Shown: one piece after another, positions 46,919 to 56,640 of the stretch
How positions within the stretch are numbered: the stretch's first letter is position 1
How the letters are laid out: every line of letters begins with the position of its first letter
Assembly: GCA_947488765.1 (NCBI GenBank)
Contig: CANLAE010000004.1
Coordinates: forward strand, 87,966-151,965
Reading direction: 5' to 3'
Length of the DNA stretch: 64,000 nucleotides
DNA from: Chitinophagaceae bacterium
GTDB taxonomy: Bacteria; Bacteroidota; Bacteroidia; Chitinophagales; Chitinophagaceae
The notes under the pieces: model-generated
Databases searched by the model: none
What the model saw: the letters and a program-made list of their open reading frames with translations, nothing else
What the model was told of the DNA's origin: nothing
Program-made: the position numbers and the translations under genes

Positions 46919-49330
46919 ATGGCAAAGAAAATCAGTATTTTTTCTTCAAAAAAGGTAACGCTTGTATTGTTTCTTTTCTTTTCTATTAATTTATTTGCTC
47001 AATTACCTGCAAATATGAGTAACATCAGATCAAAGGATATTTCTGATGTGCAACTGCAAGAGTTTATTAAAAAAGCAGCTGCTTCCGGATTATCAGAGTC
47101 TCAATTTCAAGATGAGTTTTTAAAAAGAGGCATGAATTCGGGTGAAGTGGCGATATTGAAAAATAGGATAAGCCAGGCAACTGCAGCACCATCCTCAACA
47201 CCTAATCCTGTTTCAGAACCAAGGGTTTCTAATAGTCCAAATGATAAAGCCAATACAACCAACGCTACTTATGGAGGTGCTATTTTAGGAGCCGAATTAT
47301 TTTCAAATCCTACACTGAGTTTTGAGCCTGATTTAAGAATTGCCACCCCAAAAAATTATGTGCTTGGTGTTTCGGATAAAATATTATTAGACGTTTATGG
47401 GGTAAACCTATCACAACAAAATTTAGAAATAAGCCCTGAAGGCACAGTAAATATAAAATATGTAGGACCCCTATATATTAATGGTTTAACTATTGAAGAA
47501 GCTACGAAACGAATAAATGCCAAACTCATCAAATTATACCCAGAATTAAATTCTGGTAAAACTAAAATGCAAATTACTTTAACAGGTATTAAAAGTATCA
47601 AAGTTATTTTGGTTGGTGCGGTAAAAAAGCAGGGGACTTTTACATTATCCTCACTTGCAACTTTATTTAATGCACTTTTTATAAGTGGTGGGCCTGCAGA
47701 AAATGGATCATACAGAAATATTGAGTTAATAAGAAATAATAAAATTATCCAAGTTGCAGATTTGTATGATTTCTTATTAAAAGCAGATCAAAAAGCAAAT
47801 GTTGGACTTAAAGATAATGATGTTATAAGAATTCCTTTTGCCATAACAAAAGTTAATATTGACGGAGAGGTTAACAGGCCCGGCATATATGAATTGCAGC
47901 GTAATGAAACACTGGCTGATGTTTTAACATTTGCCGGAGGGTACAAAAGCCTTGCATATAAAGCAAGAATTACCGGTGTTAGAAATACCGATTTTGATAA
48001 AAGAGTGATAGATATTATAAAAGATTCTATTGCTTATTTTAAACCACAGAATGGAGATAGTTACAGTATAGGGGGCATAATTGACAGATTTCAAAATAGA
48101 GTTGTTATAAATGGTACTGTATTCAAACCGGGAAATTATGCCGTAGAAAAGGGGATAACACTGGATCAACTTATAAAAAAAGCGGAGGGTTTAAGGGAGG
48201 ATGCTTATACAGAAAGAGTAATCATCATTAGAACAAGAGAAGATTTAACTAAAGAATATATTAGCGTTAATTTAAATACACAATCAGGCAAAAATTTATT
48301 GATACAAAAAGAAGACGTAATAAACATTTCCTCAATATTTGATATTAAAGAAAAGTTTTCCGTTACAATAAATGGTGCAGTAAGAAAACCGGGCAGTTAT
48401 GGCTTCGAGGACAGCCTTTCATTGAAATCATTGTTGTTAATGGTAGGCGGTTTTGCAGACAATGCAACAGGGAAAGACATTGAAATTTCCCGCAGAAAAC
48501 GGGATGTGGAAGTGAATAGTCCGCAAAGCCCGATTGTAGAAATAATCAAAATAAATGATACCACCGATTTGGCATTATTTGCTAACGATATCAAACTACA
48601 AGCATTTGATGTTATCAGTGTAAAGGTGAATTCTTTTTACAAGCCTCAGATTAATGTTTCTATTGCAGGAGAGGTATTAAACCCAGGAACCTATACTTTG
48701 CAAAACAGATCAGAGCGCATTAGTGATTTGATCAAAAGGGCGGGTAATACTTTATACACTGCAAATCTTGAAGGTGCAAAATTAATTCGAAGAAATTACT
48801 TGTCCGGAAACGACCTTGAGACAATAGAAAAAATTGCAATGTCCGGTAAAGATTCATCCGGAATATTAACCAATAAGGAGAGAAAACCTTACCGCGAGAT
48901 TTCGATAGCGTTAACCAATATTATGAATCAGCCAGGTAGTTTTGATGATATTTTGTTGGAAGAATCTGATCAGATTATTATACCTATGAAAGACAATATG
49001 GTTTCGGTATATGGAGAAGTGTTTAAACAAATAACCATTAGCTATGAAGCGACAAAAAAGCTTAAAAATTACATATACGATGCCGGCGGTGTTACTGCAT
49101 CTTCAAATAAGCAAAATATTTTTGTAATCTACCCTAATGGAAAAGCTGCAAATATTAAACATACTTTTTTATTTTTTAGGAAGTATCCCAAAATTACAGC
49201 TGGGTCTAGAATATTTGTTCCTAAAGAGCCGGAAAAGAAAGGAACCGATTCAGTAAAATCTGGTTTAATCATATCTTCAATTTCTGCATTTGTTACTGCA
49301 GCTGCATTGGCATATCAGTTAACAAAATAA
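46919..49330 (+). CDS. SLBB-domain polysaccharide export protein (Wza-like)
   Basis: 803 residues. Signal peptide at 8-26 (VTLVLFLFFSINLFAQ). The polysaccharide-export domain is at about 145-230 (NYVLGVSDKILLDVYGVNL), followed by about five beta-grasp SLBB units (VILVGAVKKQGTF, VNIDGEVNRPGIY, VVINGTVFKPGNY, VTINGAVRKPGSY, VSIAGEVLNPGTY), and a C-terminal hydrophobic segment. Wza itself is about 380 residues; the long multi-SLBB form is usual in Bacteroidota. It forms the outer-membrane/periplasmic channel of the EPS exporter. No lipobox Cys is visible, unlike E. coli Wza. Confidence 0.92.
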   Translation: MAKKISIFSSKKVTLVLFLFFSINLFAQLPANMSNIRSKDISDVQLQEFIKKAAASGLSESQFQDEFLKRGMNSGEVAILKNRISQATAAPSSTPNPVSEPRVSNSPNDKANTTNATYGGAILGAELFSNPTLSFEPDLRIATPKNYVLGVSDKILLDVYGVNLSQQNLEISPEGTVNIKYVGPLYINGLTIEEATKRINAKLIKLYPELNSGKTKMQITLTGIKSIKVILVGAVKKQGTFTLSSLATLFNALFISGGPAENGSYRNIELIRNNKIIQVADLYDFLLKADQKANVGLKDNDVIRIPFAITKVNIDGEVNRPGIYELQRNETLADVLTFAGGYKSLAYKARITGVRNTDFDKRVIDIIKDSIAYFKPQNGDSYSIGGIIDRFQNRVVINGTVFKPGNYAVEKGITLDQLIKKAEGLREDAYTERVIIIRTREDLTKEYISVNLNTQSGKNLLIQKEDVINISSIFDIKEKFSVTINGAVRKPGSYGFEDSLSLKSLLLMVGGFADNATGKDIEISRRKRDVEVNSPQSPIVEIIKINDTTDLALFANDIKLQAFDVISVKVNSFYKPQINVSIAGEVLNPGTYTLQNRSERISDLIKRAGNTLYTANLEGAKLIRRNYLSGNDLETIEKIAMSGKDSSGILTNKERKPYREISIALTNIMNQPGSFDDILLEESDQIIIPMKDNMVSVYGEVFKQITISYEATKKLKNYIYDAGGVTASSNKQNIFVIYPNGKAANIKHTFLFFRKYPKITAGSRIFVPKEPEKKGTDSVKSGLIISSISAFVTAAALAYQLTK

Positions 49331-49472
49331 ATAGATTGCCAACCAATTTCTTTGATAAAATTAACCTATGAAAAAAAGAAGAAAATTTAAGAATATATAG
49401 AATTTTTGATTCTAATTTTTTAGTTTTCTTCATCATAAATAACAATATACTTTAAATTATTAAAATAACAGA

Positions 49473-50537
49473 ATGTCAAATTACATTTCTACAGAAGTGA
49501 CAGATGAGATATCTTTTGCTGAAATTAAGACCAAGATTAAAAGTTGGCTTTTTCATCTCAAACAATACTGGTGGAAGCTTTTATTGGTTGGTATCCTCGG
49601 TGGGTTGCTTGGGTTACTGTATGCCTTTATAACACCCAAAAAGTTCACAGCAAAATTGAGTTTTGTAGTAGAAGAAGGTAAATCTACCACCGGAGGTTTA
49701 GCATCTTTAGCAGGACAACTTGGATTTGACGTGGGCAGTAGTTCAACAGGAGGAACGAGTGGGCTATTATACGGAGAAAATTTGTTGTTGTTTTTAAAAA
49801 GTAACAATCTTACTAAAGAAGTTTTATTAACACCTTATGATACTTTAAAAAATTATTCTTTGGCTGATAAATATGCAGAAGTTTATAAATTAAGAAAAAA
49901 ATGGACAAAAAGCAGGAAAATTAACCAAACAGTATTTTTTCCAGTTACTCACACTTTACCATTTACAAGATTACAAGACAGTTTGTTGCATTTGATATGC
50001 GAGAGAATTTTATTAAAAGAAATAAAAGTTGAACGACCAGAAAAAAAAGCATCTTTCATCAATGTGGAAACAACACTGAGAGATGAATTATTGTCAAAAT
50101 ATTATTGCGAAAGATTAGTAACAAAGGCCGTTGCTAAATACATTTACTATAAAACAATGCGACAAAAAACCAATGTAGACCGCTTACAACAAAGGGCAGA
50201 TAGCATAGGCAATATTTTAAACAATAAAACATTCATCAGTGCATCTGATCAGGAAAAAATACTAGATGTGAATCCAGCTGCAAGAACAGCTACCGTAAAT
50301 GCTGAAATGAGCAGTAGAGATAAAACAATGATGCTTACACTCTTTGGTGAAGTAGTAAAAAACCTGGAGATTGCTAAGGTTCAATTAAGCCAGGAAACAC
50401 CTACCATTCAAATGGTGGACACTGTTGATTTGCCATTAGACGACAATACTAAAGACGATATGTATTTCCCTTTCATTGGGTTTTTAATATTTTGTTTTTT
50501 ATCTACACTGATTATAATTGCAAACAAATTCTTTTAA
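49473..50537 (+). CDS. Wzz-like chain-length determinant
   Basis: 354 residues. Two transmembrane helices (about 30-50, LLLVGILGGLLGLLYAF; and the last 22 residues, FPFIGFLIFCFLSTLIII) flank a periplasmic domain with coiled-coil-forming stretches. It belongs to the Wzz/polysaccharide co-polymerase family. No cytoplasmic BY-kinase domain follows, so it is the O-antigen-type (PCP-1-like) rather than the Wzc-type. It probably sets polymer length with the Wzy polymerase. The end overlaps the flippase start region by 20 nt. Confidence 0.87.
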   Translation: MSNYISTEVTDEISFAEIKTKIKSWLFHLKQYWWKLLLVGILGGLLGLLYAFITPKKFTAKLSFVVEEGKSTTGGLASLAGQLGFDVGSSSTGGTSGLLYGENLLLFLKSNNLTKEVLLTPYDTLKNYSLADKYAEVYKLRKKWTKSRKINQTVFFPVTHTLPFTRLQDSLLHLICERILLKEIKVERPEKKASFINVETTLRDELLSKYYCERLVTKAVAKYIYYKTMRQKTNVDRLQQRADSIGNILNNKTFISASDQEKILDVNPAARTATVNAEMSSRDKTMMLTLFGEVVKNLEIAKVQLSQETPTIQMVDTVDLPLDDNTKDDMYFPFIGFLIFCFLSTLIIIANKFF

Positions 50538-51837
50538 ACAATTTTTTTTGAAAATTAATGTGCATAGTAGGGTTATCCGAAATTTTTTTCATTTAGGTGC
50601 GTATCAATTAGCAAACCTACTTTATCCAATTTTAATTTCTCCATACCTTATTTCTAAAGTGGGGATAGATAATTTTGGATTATTGGTATCTGCTCAAGCG
50701 TTAATGACTTTTCTGATAATTATTTGTGATTATGGTTTTAATATGACGGCTACCAAGGATATAAGCTTATCCTCTAACAATATGAAATCAGTCGAGGTCA
50801 TATTTAATTCTGTTATGTGTGTTAAATTCTTATTGCTATTTGTTTGTTTTATATTTTTATTGTTTTTAATAAGTTTTGTTCCATTTTTCATAAGTCATTC
50901 ATTTTTATTTCTTATCTCTTTTCTTATTCCTCTTGGACGCACTTTTTTTCCTATCTGGTTTTTTCAGGGTATGCAAAAAATGCAGTACTTAATATTTTAT
51001 TCTTTTTTTTCAAAAGGAATAGCTGCTGTTTTAATATTTTCTTTAGTGAATTATAGAGAGGATTATTTAATTGTCAATCCGATCATTGGAGGGATGGATT
51101 TTTTAGCAACACTTATTATCATCATCATAGCTAAAAATAAATTCAAGTTGTCTTTTTTTTTACCTGGAATTAAAAACATAAAAGAGCAAACCAAAAAGAG
51201 TTTTTTTATGTTTACTTCTATCTTTTTTAGTAATATCTCTACCAATTTGGGGGTTATAATTTTGGGTAATTTTGTAAGTCCCATAGATCTTGGAATATAT
51301 TCAGTTGCTGAAAGAGCAATCTTGTTAATTAAACAATTTCCATTAATAATATTTCAAGCTGTTTATCCCCATGTCTCAAGGATGTGGATAGAGTCTAAAA
51401 TTTATTTCTTTAGATATATTAAAAACCTATTCTTTTTTTTATTAATCTGTATTAGTTTGATTGCTTTTTTTACAGCTTCTTTTTCAGAAACTATTAGTTT
51501 ATTTTTTAGTCATGAAAATAATAAAGAAATCGGAATCCTATTAAAATATATGGTCTGTTTAACAATAATATCTGGTCTAAATATTCCTGCATTTATCGTT
51601 ATTTTACTGACTGAAAAAACGAAGTTTTTTTCTAGCCTAGTAGTTTTTGCAAATATATTTTATTTGCTAATTGGCTTTTTTCTGTCCTATAAATATGGCT
51701 ATTGGGGAATTGTAATAGCTATTTTAATTTGTGACTTAATCATCACTATAGCCAATAATTTTATGGCCATAAAATTAAAGTTGTTTTATTCTGATAATAA
51801 AACCAGCATTAAAATATCAGAGGTCAATATAAATTAG
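50518..51837 (+). CDS. wzx: Wzx-type oligosaccharide flippase
   Basis: About 439 residues (425-439 depending on start), 12 or so transmembrane segments, MOP superfamily (PST). The N-terminal LGAYQLANLLYPILISPYLISKVGIDNFGLL is typical. It moves lipid-linked repeat units across the inner membrane. The start is uncertain: TTG at 50518 (overlapping wzz), TTG at 50548 or GTG at 50560 all give a plausible N-terminus; no ATG is in frame. Very AT-rich with many Phe/Ile/Leu codons. Confidence 0.88.
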   Translation: MQTNSFKQFFLKINVHSRVIRNFFHLGAYQLANLLYPILISPYLISKVGIDNFGLLVSAQALMTFLIIICDYGFNMTATKDISLSSNNMKSVEVIFNSVMCVKFLLLFVCFIFLLFLISFVPFFISHSFLFLISFLIPLGRTFFPIWFFQGMQKMQYLIFYSFFSKGIAAVLIFSLVNYREDYLIVNPIIGGMDFLATLIIIIIAKNKFKLSFFLPGIKNIKEQTKKSFFMFTSIFFSNISTNLGVIILGNFVSPIDLGIYSVAERAILLIKQFPLIIFQAVYPHVSRMWIESKIYFFRYIKNLFFFLLICISLIAFFTASFSETISLFFSHENNKEIGILLKYMVCLTIISGLNIPAFIVILLTEKTKFFSSLVVFANIFYLLIGFFLSYKYGYWGIVIAILICDLIITIANNFMAIKLKLFYSDNKTSIKISEVNIN

Positions 51838-51927
51838 TATAGCAGCTTTGCTTTGTATTGTACTCGTTTTATTAAACTTAATATTAGTACAATTACTTAA
51901 CTAATCAGACTAAATTTTTTATTTAAG

Positions 51928-53295
51928 GTGAACACAATAAAAAATATCAAAAACATGTTTCAAATAGGTTCTCTAAATAATTTAATTTTAAAAAAATCAT
52001 TTTTAAAGGATGTTTTAATATTATTCACTGTTTTAATTTTCACATCCTGTTGTCTTTTTTTTGAAGTTTATTTAAATGCCTTTTTTTTAAAATATACATA
52101 TCTTTTTGTACTTTTTTTCTGTCTGATACAATTAGTTAGAAATTCTCTTAAAAGTAAAGTTTTGTTTATACTCTTAAGTTATATGCTACTTTATTTTATA
52201 AAACTTAAATCATACTTATTTAGTGATGTAATTATTTTTAATCCTAATTCTTTTGATGATATAAGGTTTACTTACAGAACAATTTTTTTATATGAGTTGT
52301 TCTTTTTCATTTTGTTTTTCTTTATTCGAATTGAACATTTTCGTTTTTTTAGTGAAAGATTAAAGTTGTATCCCAATCGACACATTTTTTTAGCATTAAT
52401 AGCGCTCTCCTTATTAATCACATTTTTTGTAAAAAACGGGAGTTATTTATTTTTGAGTAATAGTGATATAGCTTATGGTGAAAATAAAATAAAGACAAGT
52501 GGACTTATTGAATATACAATATTTATATTTTTTGTAGCTTTTATCTTTAAACCTAAAGGATATTTATTCAATATTATTTTTTATTTTGCTATTGTATATT
52601 ACAGTTTAAAAAATCTGTTATTAGGAGGTCGAATTGAAGTATTACAACTAGGGATATTATTGTTTATACTTGTTTTTGAAATAAAGTCAAAATGGAAAGT
52701 GTTGTTGACATTTTTAATTTTTGGTTACTATATCATGTCAATTTATGAAAATGTAAGATTAAACCCAATAAAACTAGCAACTTCATCATTTACTGAAACT
52801 CTATTAATTCCTTTTGAAGCAAATAAAGGCGAGTCCTTTATTTCTAATGAAGGTGAAGTTTTTAGTTCGACCAATAGACTTGTTTCGATGTCAGATAAGT
52901 CAATTCTTTCGATAGAAACCAGGGCATTTAGTTTTTTAGCCTTTTTAGCCTCTGTTATTTTACCTTATAATATTTTACCAAATTATGCTGTTCTTGACAC
53001 ATATTTACAAAATACCTATATTTCCTATGGTGGAGGTATGATCTTAGGGTACATGTATGTTTGGTTTGGTATAATTTCAATCATATTTGTACCTTATTTT
53101 ATTGGGGTATTTGTTAAATATTTGGGTGAGGCAAGCAGTCAATATACACTTTTCTATGGAGTACTCTTCTTAACTACTATGCCAAGATGGTTTGCCTATA
53201 ACCCAATTGTATTAATAAAGGCAAATTTATTTGGCTTTTTATTATATGTTATTTGTATAGCTATACACATAAAAATGTACAAAAAAAAGCATTGA
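51928..53295 (+). CDS. wzy: Wzy-type polymerase (O-antigen/EPS repeat-unit polymerase)
   Basis: 455 residues, 10-12 predicted transmembrane segments with a larger periplasmic loop around residues 290-350 containing several charged residues (NLLLGGRIEVLQLG before it, ASSQYTLFYG after). Wzy proteins are poorly conserved, so the call rests on topology and on the place between wzx and glycosyltransferases. The start is GTG 51928, or ATG 51955 in the same frame. It would join flipped repeat units in the periplasm. Confidence 0.75.
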   Translation: MNTIKNIKNMFQIGSLNNLILKKSFLKDVLILFTVLIFTSCCLFFEVYLNAFFLKYTYLFVLFFCLIQLVRNSLKSKVLFILLSYMLLYFIKLKSYLFSDVIIFNPNSFDDIRFTYRTIFLYELFFFILFFFIRIEHFRFFSERLKLYPNRHIFLALIALSLLITFFVKNGSYLFLSNSDIAYGENKIKTSGLIEYTIFIFFVAFIFKPKGYLFNIIFYFAIVYYSLKNLLLGGRIEVLQLGILLFILVFEIKSKWKVLLTFLIFGYYIMSIYENVRLNPIKLATSSFTETLLIPFEANKGESFISNEGEVFSSTNRLVSMSDKSILSIETRAFSFLAFLASVILPYNILPNYAVLDTYLQNTYISYGGGMILGYMYVWFGIISIIFVPYFIGVFVKYLGEASSQYTLFYGVLFLTTMPRWFAYNPIVLIKANLFGFLLYVICIAIHIKMYKKKH

Positions 53296-53306
53296 ATTAT
53301 AATTGA

Positions 53307-54419
53307 ATGAATAACAAAAAAAATATCATATTTTTTGCCTGCCAACTCCCACCCCCTGTCCATGGAATGAGCGCTGTTAATAAATGTGTATTGAATTTAC
53401 TGGAAATTGAGGCTCAACAAAATGAAAATATTCAAGTATTTAACACTTTTGGTACTGGAAATTCTATTAAAAAATTTATAATTAGGTTTTCTAAAGGGTT
53501 AAATATTGTTTATAAATTAGTACTTAATTTTAAGAATAGAAAGGTAACTACATACTATTTAGCTGTTTCTGGTGGCTTCGGAATAATTCATGAAATTATT
53601 CCCTGGATATTTGCTGGTTTTCTTACAAAAAAAAGAATCATACATCATCATAGTTTTAATTATTGCAATAACAAAAGTTATTTAATGAAAATTATGCAAC
53701 TTTTTAAAACGACTAATATTACTAATATATTTCTTTGTTTAAAGCACAAAGAATTATTCTTTAGAAATTATTTTATTAAGAATAGCTTGAATAAGTATTT
53801 AATTATACCTAATGATTTTATTTTAGAGTACAATGATTTTCCGGTTAAAGAAAAAAATCTTAATCCTTTTAAGAGAATTGTTATAGGCCATCTCTCTAAT
53901 TTGACTTCTGAAAAAGGGTTCTATACAATAATTGAAATTTTTGAAAAATTAAAAAATAATAAAAATATTATTTTTGAGATAGTAGGTCCTACAAATGATG
54001 ATAAAATTAATTTGCTGCTAAAACAATATTCGGATAGTTTCCCAGAACAGTTTTTTTATCTTGGTTCACTTTATGGTTCTCAGAAGCAAGCTTGGTTTAA
54101 TCAAATTGATCTATTTCTATTCCCTTCAAAATATAATAACGAGGCATACCCACTAGTTTTAATTGAGGCAATTCATGCAAATGCTGTTATCTTAACAACA
54201 CCAATTGGATGTTTATGTGAGATTAACCATTCATCTTTTATTTTCGAATACGAAGAATATGTAAATGAAGTTATTAAATTTATTAATAGATACTATGCTG
54301 ATAATTTATTCCAAATGAAATGTAATGATGAGTTGCATCAATTATATAATACAAGTAAACAAAAAGCTATAGATGCAAAAAGAGATTTACTAAAAGAGTT
54401 TTTTGATACCACGAAATAA
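53307..54419 (+). CDS. GT4-family glycosyltransferase
   Basis: 370 residues, GT-B fold. The N-terminal domain begins IIFFACQLPPPVHGMSAVNK; the C-terminal Rossmann domain has GHLSNLTSEKGFYTIIEIF, FYLGSLYG, and the nucleotide-sugar EX7E-like segment (LFPSKYNNEAYPLVLIEAI). It adds a sugar to the lipid-linked repeat unit on the cytoplasmic side; donor and linkage are unknown. It follows wzy by 11 nt. Confidence 0.88.
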   Translation: MNNKKNIIFFACQLPPPVHGMSAVNKCVLNLLEIEAQQNENIQVFNTFGTGNSIKKFIIRFSKGLNIVYKLVLNFKNRKVTTYYLAVSGGFGIIHEIIPWIFAGFLTKKRIIHHHSFNYCNNKSYLMKIMQLFKTTNITNIFLCLKHKELFFRNYFIKNSLNKYLIIPNDFILEYNDFPVKEKNLNPFKRIVIGHLSNLTSEKGFYTIIEIFEKLKNNKNIIFEIVGPTNDDKINLLLKQYSDSFPEQFFYLGSLYGSQKQAWFNQIDLFLFPSKYNNEAYPLVLIEAIHANAVILTTPIGCLCEINHSSFIFEYEEYVNEVIKFINRYYADNLFQMKCNDELHQLYNTSKQKAIDAKRDLLKEFFDTTK

Positions 54420-54442
54420 GTGTTTATTTTAATAACTATACA

Positions 54443-55123
54443 ATGCAGTTTAAATTTATAAAATTGATAATAAATATTTTAGTAGTTTTCATGCCATTCT
54501 TTTTGAAAAGGCTTGTACTAATAAAATTCTATCATTACAAAATTCACAAATCTTCAAAAATTGGATTTTCGTACATATTTCCTCTTTCATTAGAAATGAA
54601 AGAAGGTTCGTCAATTGGGCATTTTAGTGTAGCCATTAATCTAGAAAAATTAGTTCTTGGTGTTAATACTAAAGTAGGAAAATTTAATTGGATCACAGGG
54701 CATCTTAAAACTTCTCAAAATAAGTTCTTTAAGAATATAGAAAAATACTCTGCATTAATTATTGACGATGAGTCTGCTATTACTGATAGACATATTATTG
54801 ATTGTACAGCCACTATTCAAATTGGTAAGTTTTCAACAATTGCTGGATTTAGATCACAATTACTTACCCACAGTATTAATGTCTATACTTCCCAACAAGC
54901 AGCTTCTCCGATAATAATAGGCGATTATTGTTTTGTTGGAACAGGCTGCATAATTTTACCTGATGCATACTTGCCTGATAGATCAATTTTAGCTGCAGGT
55001 TCTGTATTAAATAAGAAACACTCTAATTCAGATTCCTTGTATGCAGGAGTCCCAGCTGAATTTAAAAAAAATATCTCTACCGAAGCAGAATATTTCAAGA
55101 GAAAGACGGGTGTTGTATACTAA
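54443..55123 (+). CDS. Left-handed beta-helix acyltransferase
   Basis: 226 residues. Hexapeptide repeats are visible from about 45 to 210 (IGHFSVAINLEKLVLGVNTKVGKFNWI, IQIGKFSTIAGFRSQLLTH, IIIGDYCFVGTGCIILPDAYLPDRSILAAGSVL). The final repeat with AGVPAE is typical of acetyltransferases in capsule and O-antigen loci. It probably O-acetylates a sugar of the repeat unit. A hydrophobic N-terminus (7-28) may anchor it to the inner membrane. Confidence 0.82.
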   Translation: MQFKFIKLIINILVVFMPFFLKRLVLIKFYHYKIHKSSKIGFSYIFPLSLEMKEGSSIGHFSVAINLEKLVLGVNTKVGKFNWITGHLKTSQNKFFKNIEKYSALIIDDESAITDRHIIDCTATIQIGKFSTIAGFRSQLLTHSINVYTSQQAASPIIIGDYCFVGTGCIILPDAYLPDRSILAAGSVLNKKHSNSDSLYAGVPAEFKKNISTEAEYFKRKTGVVY

Positions 55124-55136
55124 AAATTAATTGATT

Positions 55137-55877
55137 ATGATTTATTGTTTAAAATTATTCACTGCTTTAAATGTTATTTTCAAATCTAAGAGATCTTTCT
55201 TTTCTTTTTTTAGAAGAGGAGCATCGATTGCATCAACTCAAATACTGCATAATATTAGCCTAAATGTTCCTGAAATTGCCACTATTTTTGATGTAGGTGC
55301 AAATCAGGGTCAGTTTGCAATAGCTTCAAATATTTATTATCCTAAAGCTACTATTTATTCTTTTGAACCAGTGCCTGACATATTTAGAAATTTAGAAAGG
55401 AATACAAAAAATATCAATAATATACATTGTATAAATTATGCCTTAGGTGCTACAGAAGGAGAAATTGATTTTTATAGTAATAATCATTCTCACGCTAGCT
55501 CTGCTTTAATAGTTTCTGATTTTCAAAAAGCTGTAATACCTGAAACTTTAAAGACTAAACAAATTAAAGTAGATGTTAATACTTTAGATAAAATAACTAC
55601 AACCCTCAATATTCAAAGTCCAATTTTACTTAAAATGGATGTACAGGGTTTTGAAAAAAAAGTATTAGAAGGTGGAATTAATTTTATTAACAAAGTCGAT
55701 TATTTATTATTTGAAGCATCGTTTATTTCAATGTATGATGGAGAGGCGCTATTTGAAGAAATGCATACAATTGTAAAAGACCTAGGTTTTGAATTAATTG
55801 CACCAACAGGGTTTTTACAATCAAAAAATCTACAGGTATTACAAATGGATATGTTATATAAAAAATCCAAAAAATAG
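55137..55877 (+). CDS. FkbM-family methyltransferase
   Basis: About 246 residues. The SAM motif is FDVGANQGQFAIA, with SFEPVPDIFRNLERN and the FkbM signature LLKMDVQGFEKKVLEGG. The ORF track starts at a TTG two codons earlier; the ATG at 55137 is preferred. In EPS loci such enzymes methylate hydroxyls of glycan residues. It lies 13 nt after the acyltransferase gene and is likely co-transcribed. Confidence 0.9.
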   Translation: MIYCLKLFTALNVIFKSKRSFFSFFRRGASIASTQILHNISLNVPEIATIFDVGANQGQFAIASNIYYPKATIYSFEPVPDIFRNLERNTKNINNIHCINYALGATEGEIDFYSNNHSHASSALIVSDFQKAVIPETLKTKQIKVDVNTLDKITTTLNIQSPILLKMDVQGFEKKVLEGGINFINKVDYLLFEASFISMYDGEALFEEMHTIVKDLGFELIAPTGFLQSKNLQVLQMDMLYKKSKK

Positions 55878-55993
55878 TTCATTGTGATACTGTAATTTAT
55901 TATGTATTTAGGACAAGCTTTTATTAATTTTTAATTAAATATAAATTAACTAGTTCACATTAAAACCATCAAATTAAATTTTGTTAGATTGAT

Positions 55994-56001
55994 TACTTTT
56001 G
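55994..56001 (+). promoter_or_regulatory. Candidate -7 element before the wcaF-like gene
   Basis: TACTTTTG fits TAnnTTTG exactly, in the 170-nt gap after the FkbM gene. No well-spaced TTTG is found, so a weak internal promoter is only possible. Confidence 0.3.
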
Positions 56002-56047
56002 AGTAGGATAAAAATTAATTATTTAAAATTATAGTTCGTAGAAAATT

Positions 56048-56602
56048 ATGAAATCCAGAGTTAGGCTAGATTTATTTAATAAACATTTTGAATTAGATAG
56101 AGAAAGTAGTTTCGTAAAAGAAATTACTTGGTACTTAGTAAAATCTTTTTTTTTTCTAACTCCATTTCCGTTTCCTAATTATTTTAAAAGCTTTTTGTTA
56201 AGACTTTTTGGTGCTAAAATTGGTAAAGGGTTAATTATTAAACCAAGGGTTAATATACATTTTCCTTGGAAACTAGAAATGGGAGATCATGTATGGATTG
56301 GCGAAGAAGTCTTTATTTTAAATTTTGAAAAAATATCAATAGGAAATAATGTTTGTATCTCACAACGTGCATTCTTGTGTGGAGGTAATCATAATTATAA
56401 AGTTAGTACAATGCCATATAAGAATGGGAAAATAATACTTCGGGATGGTTGTTGGGTAGGTGCTAATGTTTTTATTGCTCCGAATGTTGAAATAGGAATT
56501 GACACAGTTGTATCAGCTAGCAGTATGGTTAATAGAAACCTAGAATCAAACTCAATTTATGCAGGTAATCCTGCGATTTATATAAAGCAAAGATGGGAGT
56601 AA
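56048..56602 (+). CDS. wcaF: WcaF-like acetyltransferase
   Basis: 184 residues. The N-terminal part (KEITWYLVKSFFFLTPFPFPNYFKSFLLRLFGAKIGKG) and the following hexapeptide beta-helix (MGDHVWIGEEVFILNFEKISIGNNVCISQRAFLCGGNHNY) are characteristic of WcaF (colanic acid acetyltransferase) and relatives. His in GGNHNY is the usual catalytic His region. It probably acetylates a lipid-linked sugar. It follows a 170-nt gap after the FkbM gene. Confidence 0.86.
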   Translation: MKSRVRLDLFNKHFELDRESSFVKEITWYLVKSFFFLTPFPFPNYFKSFLLRLFGAKIGKGLIIKPRVNIHFPWKLEMGDHVWIGEEVFILNFEKISIGNNVCISQRAFLCGGNHNYKVSTMPYKNGKIILRDGCWVGANVFIAPNVEIGIDTVVSASSMVNRNLESNSIYAGNPAIYIKQRWE

Positions 56603-56640
56603 TAAAAAAATATAAATTATGATAAATTAATCAATTGATA

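Noticed and set aside
46919-49330. SLBB protein as the exosortase substrate
   Set aside because: It ends in a hydrophobic segment (LIISSISAFVTAAALAYQ), but no sorting motif or basic cluster follows, and this tail is common in SLBB proteins lacking a linked exosortase.
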